Positions 8,074 through 14,485 of a DNA stretch of 19,452 nt are shown here, in pieces. The notes beneath the pieces are model-generated. The model was not told where the DNA came from. It did not search any database and was given only the letters and a program-made list of their open reading frames with translations. The first letter of the stretch is position 1; the number at the start of each line of letters is the position of its first letter. This DNA is from Candidatus Omnitrophota bacterium. GTDB lineage: Bacteria > Ratteibacteria > UBA8468 > B48-G9 > DSTR01. The stretch spans positions 1-19,452 of the forward strand of contig JAMWDF010000022.1 in assembly GCA_023818865.1 (NCBI GenBank). Direction: 5' to 3'. A program made the translations under genes and the position numbers.

Positions 8074-8145
8074 TGCCGGGGGGCAGAATCGAACTGCCCA
8101 CGCCAGCCTTTTCAGGGCTGCGCTCTACCACTGAGCTACCCCGGC
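8074..8145 (-). tRNA. tRNA-Phe (anticodon GAA)
   Basis: A full cloverleaf can be read on the minus strand. The acceptor arm GCCGGGG pairs perfectly with CCCCGGC. The D stem is GCTC/GAGC with loop AGTGGTA. The anticodon stem CAGCC/GGCTG encloses loop CTGAAAA, which gives anticodon GAA. The T arm is GGCAG-TTCGATT-CTGCC. Discriminator A is followed by AAG, so the CCA tail is not encoded and must be added after transcription. The secA start lies 78 bp downstream, so co-transcription with secA is possible. Confidence 0.95.
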
Positions 8146-8168
8146 GGGTTACCTTTCAGTGTCCCCTT

Positions 8169-8198
8169 AAGATAACAGAGCCGACCGGTGGTTGTCAA
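8169..8198 (-). promoter_or_regulatory. Sigma70-type promoter for tRNA-Phe (and possibly secA)
   Basis: On the minus strand a perfect -35 TTGACA (8198-8193) is followed by an 18-nt spacer and a -10 TATCTT (8174-8169, four of six consensus bases). The predicted start, around 8162, leaves a short leader before the tRNA 5' end at 8145. Confidence 0.6.
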
Positions 8199-8199
8199 G

Positions 8200-8232
8200 C
8201 CAGGCCTTCCGGCCTTGTCAAAAGAGGCCTGG
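8200..8232. repeat. 8-bp inverted repeat CCAGGCCT / AGGCCTGG in the divergent spacer
   Basis: CCAGGCCT (8200-8207) and its exact reverse complement AGGCCTGG (8225-8232) flank a 17-nt loop that itself repeats GGCCTT and TTGTCAA from just upstream. It lies between the tRNA/secA promoter and ftsK. It may be an operator, a transcript hairpin or part of an origin; nothing more can be said from sequence. Confidence 0.35.
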
Positions 8233-8245
8233 TATGATAGTCTTT

Positions 8246-8274
8246 TTGTGGAAATTGTGGAAATGCTGTGGAAT
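8246..8274 (-). promoter_or_regulatory. Triple TTCCACA cluster (possible weak DnaA-type boxes)
   Basis: TTGTGGAAA occurs twice in exact tandem (8246-8254 and 8255-8263), and a third TGTGGAA is centred near 8270. Read on the minus strand these are TTTCCACA-like 9-mers, related to but not identical with the DnaA box TTATCCACA. The cluster sits at the strand switch directly before ftsK. DnaA binding is a hypothesis. Confidence 0.35.
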
Positions 8275-8282
8275 GACCTGCC

Positions 8283-10412
8283 ATGACTGGAAAGGATTTG
8301 GAACGCTGGGTGAAAGGAGTAGTGCTTTTCGGCATAGGCTTGTTTGTTTTACTGTGCCTGTGGACTTACAACCCGTATGATGCCACTTTTTCTTTTTGTC
8401 AGGCTGGCTATCCACCTTCAGCTCCGAAGAATTTTGGCGGTCCTTTCGGCGCTCATATCGCCGGAGTCCTGGTATTTTTTCTCGGTTCCAGCGCTTATTT
8501 GTCTGTTTTTCTTCTGATGGTCCTGGGCTGGAGTGCTCTCTGGGCAGAATTACAGTCCTGGAAGCGGGAACTGGCCAGCCTGATTGGTTTAATCCTGGTA
8601 AGTGCAGCCATCTTTTCTCTGGGAGAAGCAGGGCCTACGGAAAAAGGTGGTCTAGCTGGCATAGTTATCGGTCAGCTTCTTAGCCAGTGGTTTGGCGCCA
8701 GAGGGGTTTACTTGGTGCTGGGGTTGACTGGTCTGGGCCTGGTTGGTCTGGGCCACCGGGTTCTCGTCTCTCCCATCGTGGAGTTCATCAGTGAAAGTTG
8801 GCGCTGGCACCGGGAAAAAATGGTTTTACCTCCTCTGCCCAAACCTTCCTTAAAACAGGAGAAAATAGACTTGCCGGCTCCGGAGCCAAAGAGACCAGTT
8901 GTCTCTTCTGTCTCAGGGACAACCGGCCCTGTTATCACCCCGGCAGAACCAGTGGGAGAAACTGCCCTGGCTAAAGCACCAGTGCGAACCAGGTCAGCCA
9001 GGACCAGTTCCGGATTTAAGTTGCCGCCTTTAGACCTCTTAAAGATTGGCAGCCCCACCCAGAAAGAGACCAGAGAAGACTTGGATAGATGCGTCCAGGT
9101 GATTGAGGAGACAATTTCGGAGTTTGGGATTGAGGGAGAGATTGTTCAGATTAACCAGGGTCCACGGGTCACCATGTATGAACTCCAGTTAGCCCCAGGC
9201 ATTCAGGTTTCCCGGCTCCACAGCATTCAGGATAATATCGCTATGAGTTTAAAAACCACCACCATCAGAATTGTTGCCCCTCTTCCTGGTAAGTCAACTG
9301 TGGGGATAGAAGTTCCCAACCGGGATATCTCTATCATTTACCTCCGAGAAATCCTTACCTGTAAGGAGTTTGTCACCAGCCGTTCTAAACTAACAGTCGC
9401 CATTGGTAAGGATGTTATGGGCCGACCGATTGTCTCTGACCTAAAACTAATGCCGCATCTACTGATTGCTGGTGCCACCGGCTCAGGGAAGACCGTCTGC
9501 ATCAATTCCCTGATTGCCTCCCTTCTTTACAAGGCCTCTCCGGAAGAAGTTCGGTTCTTGATGATTGACCCGAAGATGGTAGAACTGACTTTCTATGATG
9601 GGTTACCCCATCTTCTGGTGCCAGTGGTGACCAAGATCAGACAGGCCGTGGTCGCCCTGAAGTGGCTGATTGCTGAAATGGAACGAAGATACAGTCTCTT
9701 TAACGAAAAAAAGGTGAGAAACATTGAAAGTTTCAACGCTCAGTATAAGGATGATCCGTTGCCCTATATTGTGGTAGTGATTGATGAACTGGCTGATTTA
9801 ATGATTATTGCCCGGAATGAAATTGAAAACAGTATCATCCGTCTGGCGCAGTTATCCCGGGCTGCAGGTATTCATCTTATCCTGGCGACTCAGCGGCCCT
9901 CGGTTAATGTCATTACCGGAGTAATCAAAGCCAACCTTCCCTGCCGGATTGCTTTCCAGGTGCCTTCCCGGTTTGACTCTAAAACTATCATGGACAATAT
10001 CGGGGCAGAGAAGCTTTTGGGACGAGGGGATATGCTATTTACTCCCCCAGGCAGTTCCCGGCCCTTACGCATCCAGGGCTGTTTTATCTCTGATGAAGAG
10101 ATTGAGAACCTCTGCAGTTACCTGAAGGACCAGAAACAGGCTGAATACCAGATGGAAATTCTGGAAGTGCCGGAAGAAGAGGAAGAAACATTTTCCGCCA
10201 TTCAGATGAATCATCAAGAAACAGACCTTTACAATCAGGCTAAACGCATTGTCCTGGATACCAAGATTGCTTCTATTTCTATGCTCCAGCGCCGGCTGAA
10301 GATTGGCTTTAACAAGGCTGCTGGGTTGATTGAAAAGATGGAAAAAGAAGGGATTGTCGGTCCTTACCGGGAAGGCAAACCGAGAGAAGTTCTTAAGCAA
10401 AATAACGACTAA
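8283..10412 (+). CDS. ftsK: DNA translocase FtsK/SpoIIIE family
   Basis: FtsK is a septum-anchored hexameric motor that pumps chromosome ends apart at division. The 709 aa protein has the standard layout. A membrane domain spans about residues 8-158 with four predicted hydrophobic segments (e.g. GVVLFGIGLFVLLCL, GVLVFFLGSSAYLSVFLLMV). A short Pro-rich linker covers about 180-245, and the alpha/beta motor follows. Walker A is GATGSGKT (397-404) and Walker B is PYIVVVIDELADL (494-506), with LATQRPSVNVITG (534-546) after it. The C-terminal winged-helix gamma domain (about 645-705, ISMLQRRLKIGFNKAAGLIEKME) reads polar DNA signals in this family. The linker is much shorter than in E. coli FtsK. 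ATG 8283 is the first start in an open frame, with a stop codon 9 nt before it. No clear Shine-Dalgarno is seen. rimO follows after 22 nt. Confidence 0.95.
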   Translation: MTGKDLERWVKGVVLFGIGLFVLLCLWTYNPYDATFSFCQAGYPPSAPKNFGGPFGAHIAGVLVFFLGSSAYLSVFLLMVLGWSALWAELQSWKRELASLIGLILVSAAIFSLGEAGPTEKGGLAGIVIGQLLSQWFGARGVYLVLGLTGLGLVGLGHRVLVSPIVEFISESWRWHREKMVLPPLPKPSLKQEKIDLPAPEPKRPVVSSVSGTTGPVITPAEPVGETALAKAPVRTRSARTSSGFKLPPLDLLKIGSPTQKETREDLDRCVQVIEETISEFGIEGEIVQINQGPRVTMYELQLAPGIQVSRLHSIQDNIAMSLKTTTIRIVAPLPGKSTVGIEVPNRDISIIYLREILTCKEFVTSRSKLTVAIGKDVMGRPIVSDLKLMPHLLIAGATGSGKTVCINSLIASLLYKASPEEVRFLMIDPKMVELTFYDGLPHLLVPVVTKIRQAVVALKWLIAEMERRYSLFNEKKVRNIESFNAQYKDDPLPYIVVVIDELADLMIIARNEIENSIIRLAQLSRAAGIHLILATQRPSVNVITGVIKANLPCRIAFQVPSRFDSKTIMDNIGAEKLLGRGDMLFTPPGSSRPLRIQGCFISDEEIENLCSYLKDQKQAEYQMEILEVPEEEEETFSAIQMNHQETDLYNQAKRIVLDTKIASISMLQRRLKIGFNKAAGLIEKMEKEGIVGPYREGKPREVLKQNND

Positions 10413-10434
10413 CCTCTTTCTTCATCCTCTCTTC

Positions 10435-11736
10435 ATGAAAACTGTTTGTCTGATTAGCCTTGGCTGCCCGAAGAATCTGGTTGATTCTGAACAGATACTC
10501 GGTCTTTTGGCGGAAAGAGGTTACGGGGTGGTCAGCCAGCCGGAAGAAGCAGAAGTGGTGATCTTGAACACCTGCGCCTTCCTGAAAGAGGCGGTATCTG
10601 AATCAAAACGGTATTTACGCACCCTTCTCCAGTCAAAAAGAAAGAAACAGAAGATTCTGGTCACTGGTTGTCTAGTTCAGCGACTGGGCCACCGGCTAAA
10701 GAAAAACAAAGGCATAGATGGCTTGGTGGGCACCGGAGACCCAGCCCAGGTCGTGGTAGCTTTGAAAGAATGTTTTTCTGGCAAGCCGGTTTTCAGGGTT
10801 TCCCTGGAAACCTTTTCCCAGAAAACTCTTTACCCCAGACTGGTTACTACCCCTTTCTACGCCTACCTGAAAATCAGTGAAGGCTGTAGCCACCGTTGTC
10901 GTTACTGTCTCATTCCTTCTTTACGCGGACCAGGCCGCAGCTATCCGCTGGAACAAATTCTAACAGAAGCCCAGGCTCTCTACGGCCAGGGAACAAAAGA
11001 ACTAATTTTGGTCGCTCAGGATACTGCCTTGTACGGTAGAGACTTGCCAGGGAAAATAGACCTGGCTTTTCTCTTGAGGAAATTGGCTGGGATAGGCTTT
11101 CCCTGGATTCGCTTGCTTTACCTCCATCCGGCTCATCTTACCCCAGAGGTGCTGGAAATTATGCAGGAATACCGATGTTTCTGTCGCTATTTAGACCTGC
11201 CTTTCCAGCATGCGCACCCGGAGATGTTGAAAAAAATGGGTCGGCCAGTCATAGATGGCCGAAAAATAGTGGAAGAGGTGAGAAAGAAACTACCGGGTGT
11301 GGCTTTACGCAGTACCTTTCTGGTTGGTTTTCCCGGGGAGACAGAGAGGCACTTTGACTATCTGGTGAATTTCTTAAAGGAAACCAGGTTGGACCGGGTT
11401 GGTATTTTTGGTTTTTCCCGGGAGAAAGGTACTCCAGCTTATGAAGACAGAGGCCAGATTCCCGGGAACTTGATCCGGCAGCGAAAAAGGTTTCTTCTGG
11501 CTCTTCAGAGAGAAATTTCCCGAAAGAAACTGAGAGAAAAGGTTGGCCAGAAACTGCTGGTTTTGGTTGAAGGAAAGAGCAGTCAGGGCTGGTTTGGTAG
11601 AACTGAGTTTGACGCGCCGGAGATAGATGGACTGGTTCGGATCAGAGAAGGAGAACTCAAGCCAGGAGTAATCTTGCCTGTCAAAATTGTGGCCAGCGAT
11701 AACTATGACTTAGAAGGGAGACTTTCTCCCCCCTGA
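10435..11736 (+). CDS. rimO: Ribosomal protein S12 methylthiotransferase RimO
   Basis: RimO is a radical-SAM enzyme that adds a methylthio group to an Asp of ribosomal protein S12 using two iron-sulfur clusters. From ATG 10435 it is 433 aa, the usual size. The UPF0004 domain gives cluster ligands C11 (SLGCPKN), C47 (NTCAFL) and C79 (TGCLVQR). The radical-SAM motif is C151-x3-C155-x2-C158 in EGCSHRCRYCLIPSLRG. The YLDLPFQHA and STFLVGFPGET segments are typical, and a TRAM-like end carries GWFGRTEFDAPEIDGLV. MiaB is the close relative, but the SLGCPKN start and PSLRGPGRS favour RimO. A longer frame reaches back into ftsK, but conservation begins at MKTVCLISLG. The upstream leader is pyrimidine-rich with no Shine-Dalgarno. 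The 3' end converges with a prepilin gene 6 nt away and holds a GGGAGA/TCTCCC hairpin without a T run. Confidence 0.94.
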   Translation: MKTVCLISLGCPKNLVDSEQILGLLAERGYGVVSQPEEAEVVILNTCAFLKEAVSESKRYLRTLLQSKRKKQKILVTGCLVQRLGHRLKKNKGIDGLVGTGDPAQVVVALKECFSGKPVFRVSLETFSQKTLYPRLVTTPFYAYLKISEGCSHRCRYCLIPSLRGPGRSYPLEQILTEAQALYGQGTKELILVAQDTALYGRDLPGKIDLAFLLRKLAGIGFPWIRLLYLHPAHLTPEVLEIMQEYRCFCRYLDLPFQHAHPEMLKKMGRPVIDGRKIVEEVRKKLPGVALRSTFLVGFPGETERHFDYLVNFLKETRLDRVGIFGFSREKGTPAYEDRGQIPGNLIRQRKRFLLALQREISRKKLREKVGQKLLVLVEGKSSQGWFGRTEFDAPEIDGLVRIREGELKPGVILPVKIVASDNYDLEGRLSPP

Positions 11737-11742
11737 ATCTCT

Positions 11743-12387
11743 CTAATAGGCTTCCCTGGTCCAGTACTGAGGATTACTCTGGGCTTCTTTCCGACTCATC
11801 CACCGGCCGCTCCCATCCCAGAAGGTTACACAGATACCATCATTGTGGCGGTACATATCTGCCTGCTTGGCGGCATTGGCTGGAGTGAGCGGTTGTGTCC
11901 ATTTATACTCGTCCAACCTGGTATATTGGCCTGCATATTGGTAGCAATCGGCAAAAACAATAGCCGTGGAAGCGTTGGAAGTGTTAGCCACATACCTTTC
12001 CATGCCGGAAGCCGAGGTAGTAGCGTAGATAAACTGGTACCAGGCCATAATAGAGAAAGCAGCCGGCGGTTTCTTCCTAGTGGAGGAAGGGCAGTACAAC
12101 AGGGTTTTTCTTGCCTGGCCATTAGTGTATTTGCCAAAGACCTCGTCGTAATACCACCAGGGTGCGGTATAATCCGGGGGAATCTGGGCTCCAGGTGGGG
12201 CATAACCGTTATAGTCCTGAACATACATTTTCAACGCCAAAATCAGTTGTTTCTGGTTGTTAAGGCAAGTTGCCTGTCTGGCTTTTTCTCTGGCTTTGGA
12301 AAGCGCTGGCAGAAGCAGCGCGGCCAGGATAGCAATCACCGCGATCACTACTAATAATTCAATCAGGGTGAAGCCTTTTCCTTTCAT
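11743..12387 (-). CDS. Type IV prepilin-like protein (N-terminal methylation domain, H-X9-DG C-terminal motif)
   Basis: From the ATG at 12387 (AGGAG ribosome site) the 214 aa protein opens MKGKGFTLIELLVVIAVIAI. This is a short basic leader, a predicted prepilin peptidase cut between G5 and F6, Glu at mature +5, and a long hydrophobic helix to about residue 30. The C-terminal globular part contains H181, nine residues and D191-G192, then SGRWMSRKEA. This is the H-X9-DG arrangement found in large prepilin families of Planctomycetes, Lentisphaerae and related phyla, where many copies occur per genome. It is probably exported and assembled in, or anchored by, a type II/IV pilus-like system; the exact role is unknown. 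A longer frame extends upstream but overlaps its neighbour. It lies 16 nt behind the second prepilin gene and is probably co-transcribed with it. Confidence 0.87.
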   Translation of the reverse strand: MKGKGFTLIELLVVIAVIAILAALLLPALSKAREKARQATCLNNQKQLILALKMYVQDYNGYAPPGAQIPPDYTAPWWYYDEVFGKYTNGQARKTLLYCPSSTRKKPPAAFSIMAWYQFIYATTSASGMERYVANTSNASTAIVFADCYQYAGQYTRLDEYKWTQPLTPANAAKQADMYRHNDGICVTFWDGSGRWMSRKEAQSNPQYWTREAY

Positions 12388-12403
12388 TTTTTCTCCTTCT
12401 TGC

Positions 12404-13195
12404 TCAGTAAAATCGAAGCCATTCCCCGGTGGAGGCCTGAATCGGGGTCGTGGAGTTATTGGGAAAACTTGCCGGAGAATAGGCGTGCCCAGTTCTTTCC
12501 CAGCGAGTATGTTTCCAGCAAATCCATTTAGCGCTCCCATCAGCAAAGCCGAAGTTCAACCCGCCAGGGGGGTGATGAGACCAGTATTTTTCCGCGGTGT
12601 TTAGCCCGCTGTATACTTTTAGGAAGTAGTAGAAGAACCAGTCCCAGTTATCATGAACTCCGCGGAGATGGTTATCAAAAACAACAATGGTTTCTGATGG
12701 ATACTGAAGCCTTTTCCATTTTCCTGGTCCAGGCGGCATCTTCAGGCTATAAGCCTGGTTAGCAGAAGAACCTATTTGGTATTCCGGTGTTCTGCCCCCT
12801 ATCCAGGCATTCCAGCCGTAGTTAAACGGACCAGCCGGACAACAGAAAACGTCCATGGTTTTCCACAAAGAAGCGCTGCCTAAAGGCGGCAGGTCTTTCC
12901 GGCCAAGATAAGGGGCCAGGAGATACTGCCAGACATAGTCAAAAGTTTCTGGTAACTGGAGTCCTGGACTGGCCAGTTGAAGCATAGGCGCGTTACTGTC
13001 ATAGTCCATTGCATAAAGATGCACCGCCATCAGGATGCTTTTCAGGTTAGTAATGCAGCGATTCTTATGCGCTTCCTGTCTGGCCCGGTCAAGCATAGGC
13101 AAAAGCATCGCGGCTAAAATAGCGATGATAGCGATAACCACCAGAAGCTCAATTAAGGTAAAGCCAGGCTGACCAAGATAGTGTGACCTAAACAT
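12404..13195 (-). CDS. Type IV prepilin-like protein
   Basis: From the ATG at 13195 (AAGGAGG ribosome site) it is 263 aa. The leader MFRSHYLGQPG is cut before F12 of FTLIELLVVIAIIAILAAML, with Glu at mature +5. Helix residues LPMLDRARQEAHKNRCITNLKSI match the pseudopilin pattern. The C-terminal half is aromatic-rich (FDYVWQYLLAPYL, NWDWFFYYFLKVY). It ends with HHPPGGLNFGFADGSAKW, a relative of the H-X9-DG motif with one extra residue between H208 and D219-G220. This is the first gene of the two-gene prepilin unit and lies about 110 nt below a strong promoter. It is probably secreted or surface-exposed. The substrate or partner is not evident. Confidence 0.87.
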   Translation of the reverse strand: MFRSHYLGQPGFTLIELLVVIAIIAILAAMLLPMLDRARQEAHKNRCITNLKSILMAVHLYAMDYDSNAPMLQLASPGLQLPETFDYVWQYLLAPYLGRKDLPPLGSASLWKTMDVFCCPAGPFNYGWNAWIGGRTPEYQIGSSANQAYSLKMPPGPGKWKRLQYPSETIVVFDNHLRGVHDNWDWFFYYFLKVYSGLNTAEKYWSHHPPGGLNFGFADGSAKWICWKHTRWERTGHAYSPASFPNNSTTPIQASTGEWLRFY

Positions 13196-13313
13196 CAGAC
13201 ACCTCCTTTTTGGCAGGAACAAAATCACCGTAACCCACAGGCAACTGACCACGGACCCTACTTCCCCTATGTCTCATTGACCACATCAGCAGGCAAGGCT
13301 TCATTCTAAAATT

Positions 13314-13342
13314 ATTAAACCACAAAACAGATATTCTGTCAA
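13314..13342 (-). promoter_or_regulatory. Near-consensus sigma70-type promoter for the prepilin pair
   Basis: On the minus strand -35 TTGACA (13342-13337), a 17-nt spacer and -10 TTTAAT (13319-13314) give 11 of 12 consensus bases at ideal spacing. Transcription should begin near 13306 and run into the prepilin genes with a leader of about 110 nt. Confidence 0.65.
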
Positions 13343-13349
13343 GGGTTCT

Positions 13350-13434
13350 TGTGCCTGGAAGCTACACTCATAATGGGTGGGCACCGGGGTGACCACCGCA
13401 ATGGCGTCCAGGTCTAATTGGTCCATCTCTGCTA
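13350..13434 (-). pseudogene. Short fragment resembling a Gfo/Idh/MocA-family oxidoreductase
   Basis: The minus-strand frame reads AEMDQLDLDAIAVVTPVPTH then YE, about 22 residues. It closely follows the end of the Rossmann domain of Gfo/Idh/MocA dehydrogenases (…DAV.VATPTPTHYE…). The expected continuation to the E-K-P motif is absent, and a stop lies just upstream. The fragment ends where the prepilin promoter begins. I read it as a gene remnant. Such dehydrogenases often accompany sulfatases and glycosidases, which fits the adjacent truncated sulfatase. The identification rests on a short stretch. Confidence 0.4.
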
Positions 13435-13490
13435 ATCACTCAGTGCCTGGCAATCCCTATTGTTAGTCTTCTCATGACAGGATGCTAATT

Positions 13491-13522
13491 GGGGCTAAGT
13501 CTGTTATTAGCCCCCTATTTTT
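13491..13522 (+). terminator. Rho-independent terminator
   Basis: GGGGCTAA (13491-13498) and TTAGCCCC (13507-13514) form a perfect 8-bp stem with an 8-nt loop, followed by CTATTTTT. The T-rich tail makes it a plus-strand terminator. No intact plus-strand gene lies upstream, so it is an orphan, perhaps left from a lost gene. Confidence 0.5.
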
Positions 13523-14485
13523 CATTTAGATATTCAGACACGGGTAATTAGTAGTTCCCCATATCCTTCCCAGGCCCATCACACAACATTTATCGCAAGA
13601 CAGGCAGAATCTTTCATAAAAGAATGGAAAGACGAAAACCCGTGGTTTGTCTTTTGTTCGTTCATCGCTTCTCACCATCCTTTTGAAGCGCCTATAGACC
13701 AGATTAATAGGTATGATGAAAGGGATATCCCTTTACCTGAAGAAAAAGGTGGTGTGGAAGGTTGTCTTGTTCCTGAGCCAGCAAGAAGTGCTATCGGGGA
13801 GACAAAGAAGTATAGTAGCAAGATTCAAAGAAGAATTGTTCACTATTATTTTGCTAGCATCAGTTTGATAGATGATTGTGTCGGCCTGCTTGTTAAGACA
13901 TTGAAGGACACAAGAATTTATGATGATACCCTGATTTTATTCACTTCTGACCATGGAGAATTCCTTGGAAACCACGGCCTCTTACGGAAGCCGTCTATTC
14001 ATTGTGACGAACTATTAAAGGTGCCATTGATGATGAAACTTCCAGGTAGCAGGTGCGCCGGGACGCGGATAGATGGACTTATTGAGCTGGTTGATGTCTA
14101 TCCCACGCTTGCTGGTTTTCTCAGGATAGATGTAAATCCAGGCGTTCAGGGTATAAACTGGGCTGATAAAATTGGTAAAGGCGAAAACATTGGCAGAGAC
14201 GAAATATACGCAGAAATGCACGAGGTAAAGCCGATTTTTACCTCTCTTGTTGGCCCCTATACTGCCGTAGTTTCCCTAAGAAGTAAGCAATGGAAGCTCA
14301 ATCTTTATCCAGCAGCAGGCATTGAATATGGTCAGCTTTTCAATCTGCAAGAAGACCCTGATGAGGCAAGAAATCTTTACGCGGACAATTCTTTCAGAGC
14401 AGTTAAAGAAGAAAGGCTATGGCGGTTGATCAGAAGAACGCATTTTATGGCTGACCCTGTGCCATTGTGGCTTTCCCAATACTGA
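13511..14485 (+). pseudogene. Sulfatase, 5'-truncated (N-terminal catalytic part missing)
   Basis: The open frame contains the last two thirds of a type I sulfatase. Recognisable similarity begins at about 13574 (AHHTTFIARQAESFIKEWKD) and continues with ASHHPFEAPIDQINRYDERD. The metal/active-site segment SDHGEFLGNHGLLRKPSIH follows, then LVDVYPTLAGF and NLQEDPDEARNLY. Full members are roughly 450-500 aa; this frame gives at most 324. The N-terminal region with the first metal-binding Asp pair and the C/S-x-P-x-R motif, whose Cys/Ser becomes formylglycine, is absent. No in-frame start exists upstream of the homology. The only in-frame start is a GTG at 13754 that would discard more conserved sequence. 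I therefore call it a pseudogene. A stop at 13508-13510 closes the frame upstream. Confidence 0.75.

Noticed and set aside
8215..8238. TTGTCA and TATGAT as a plus-strand ftsK promoter
   Set aside because: The spacing is only 12 bp, too short for a sigma70-type promoter. No better -35 lies at 16-18 bp, so the ftsK promoter is left unassigned.
10330..10434. Extended N-terminus for rimO overlapping ftsK
   Set aside because: The extra 35 codons are the ftsK 3' end read in another frame. RimO conservation starts at MKTVCLISLG (10435).
12388..12546. Extended N-terminus for the smaller prepilin
   Set aside because: A prepilin leader must be short and basic, just before FTLIE. The ATG at 12387 has a proper ribosome site, while the extension overlaps the neighbouring prepilin gene.
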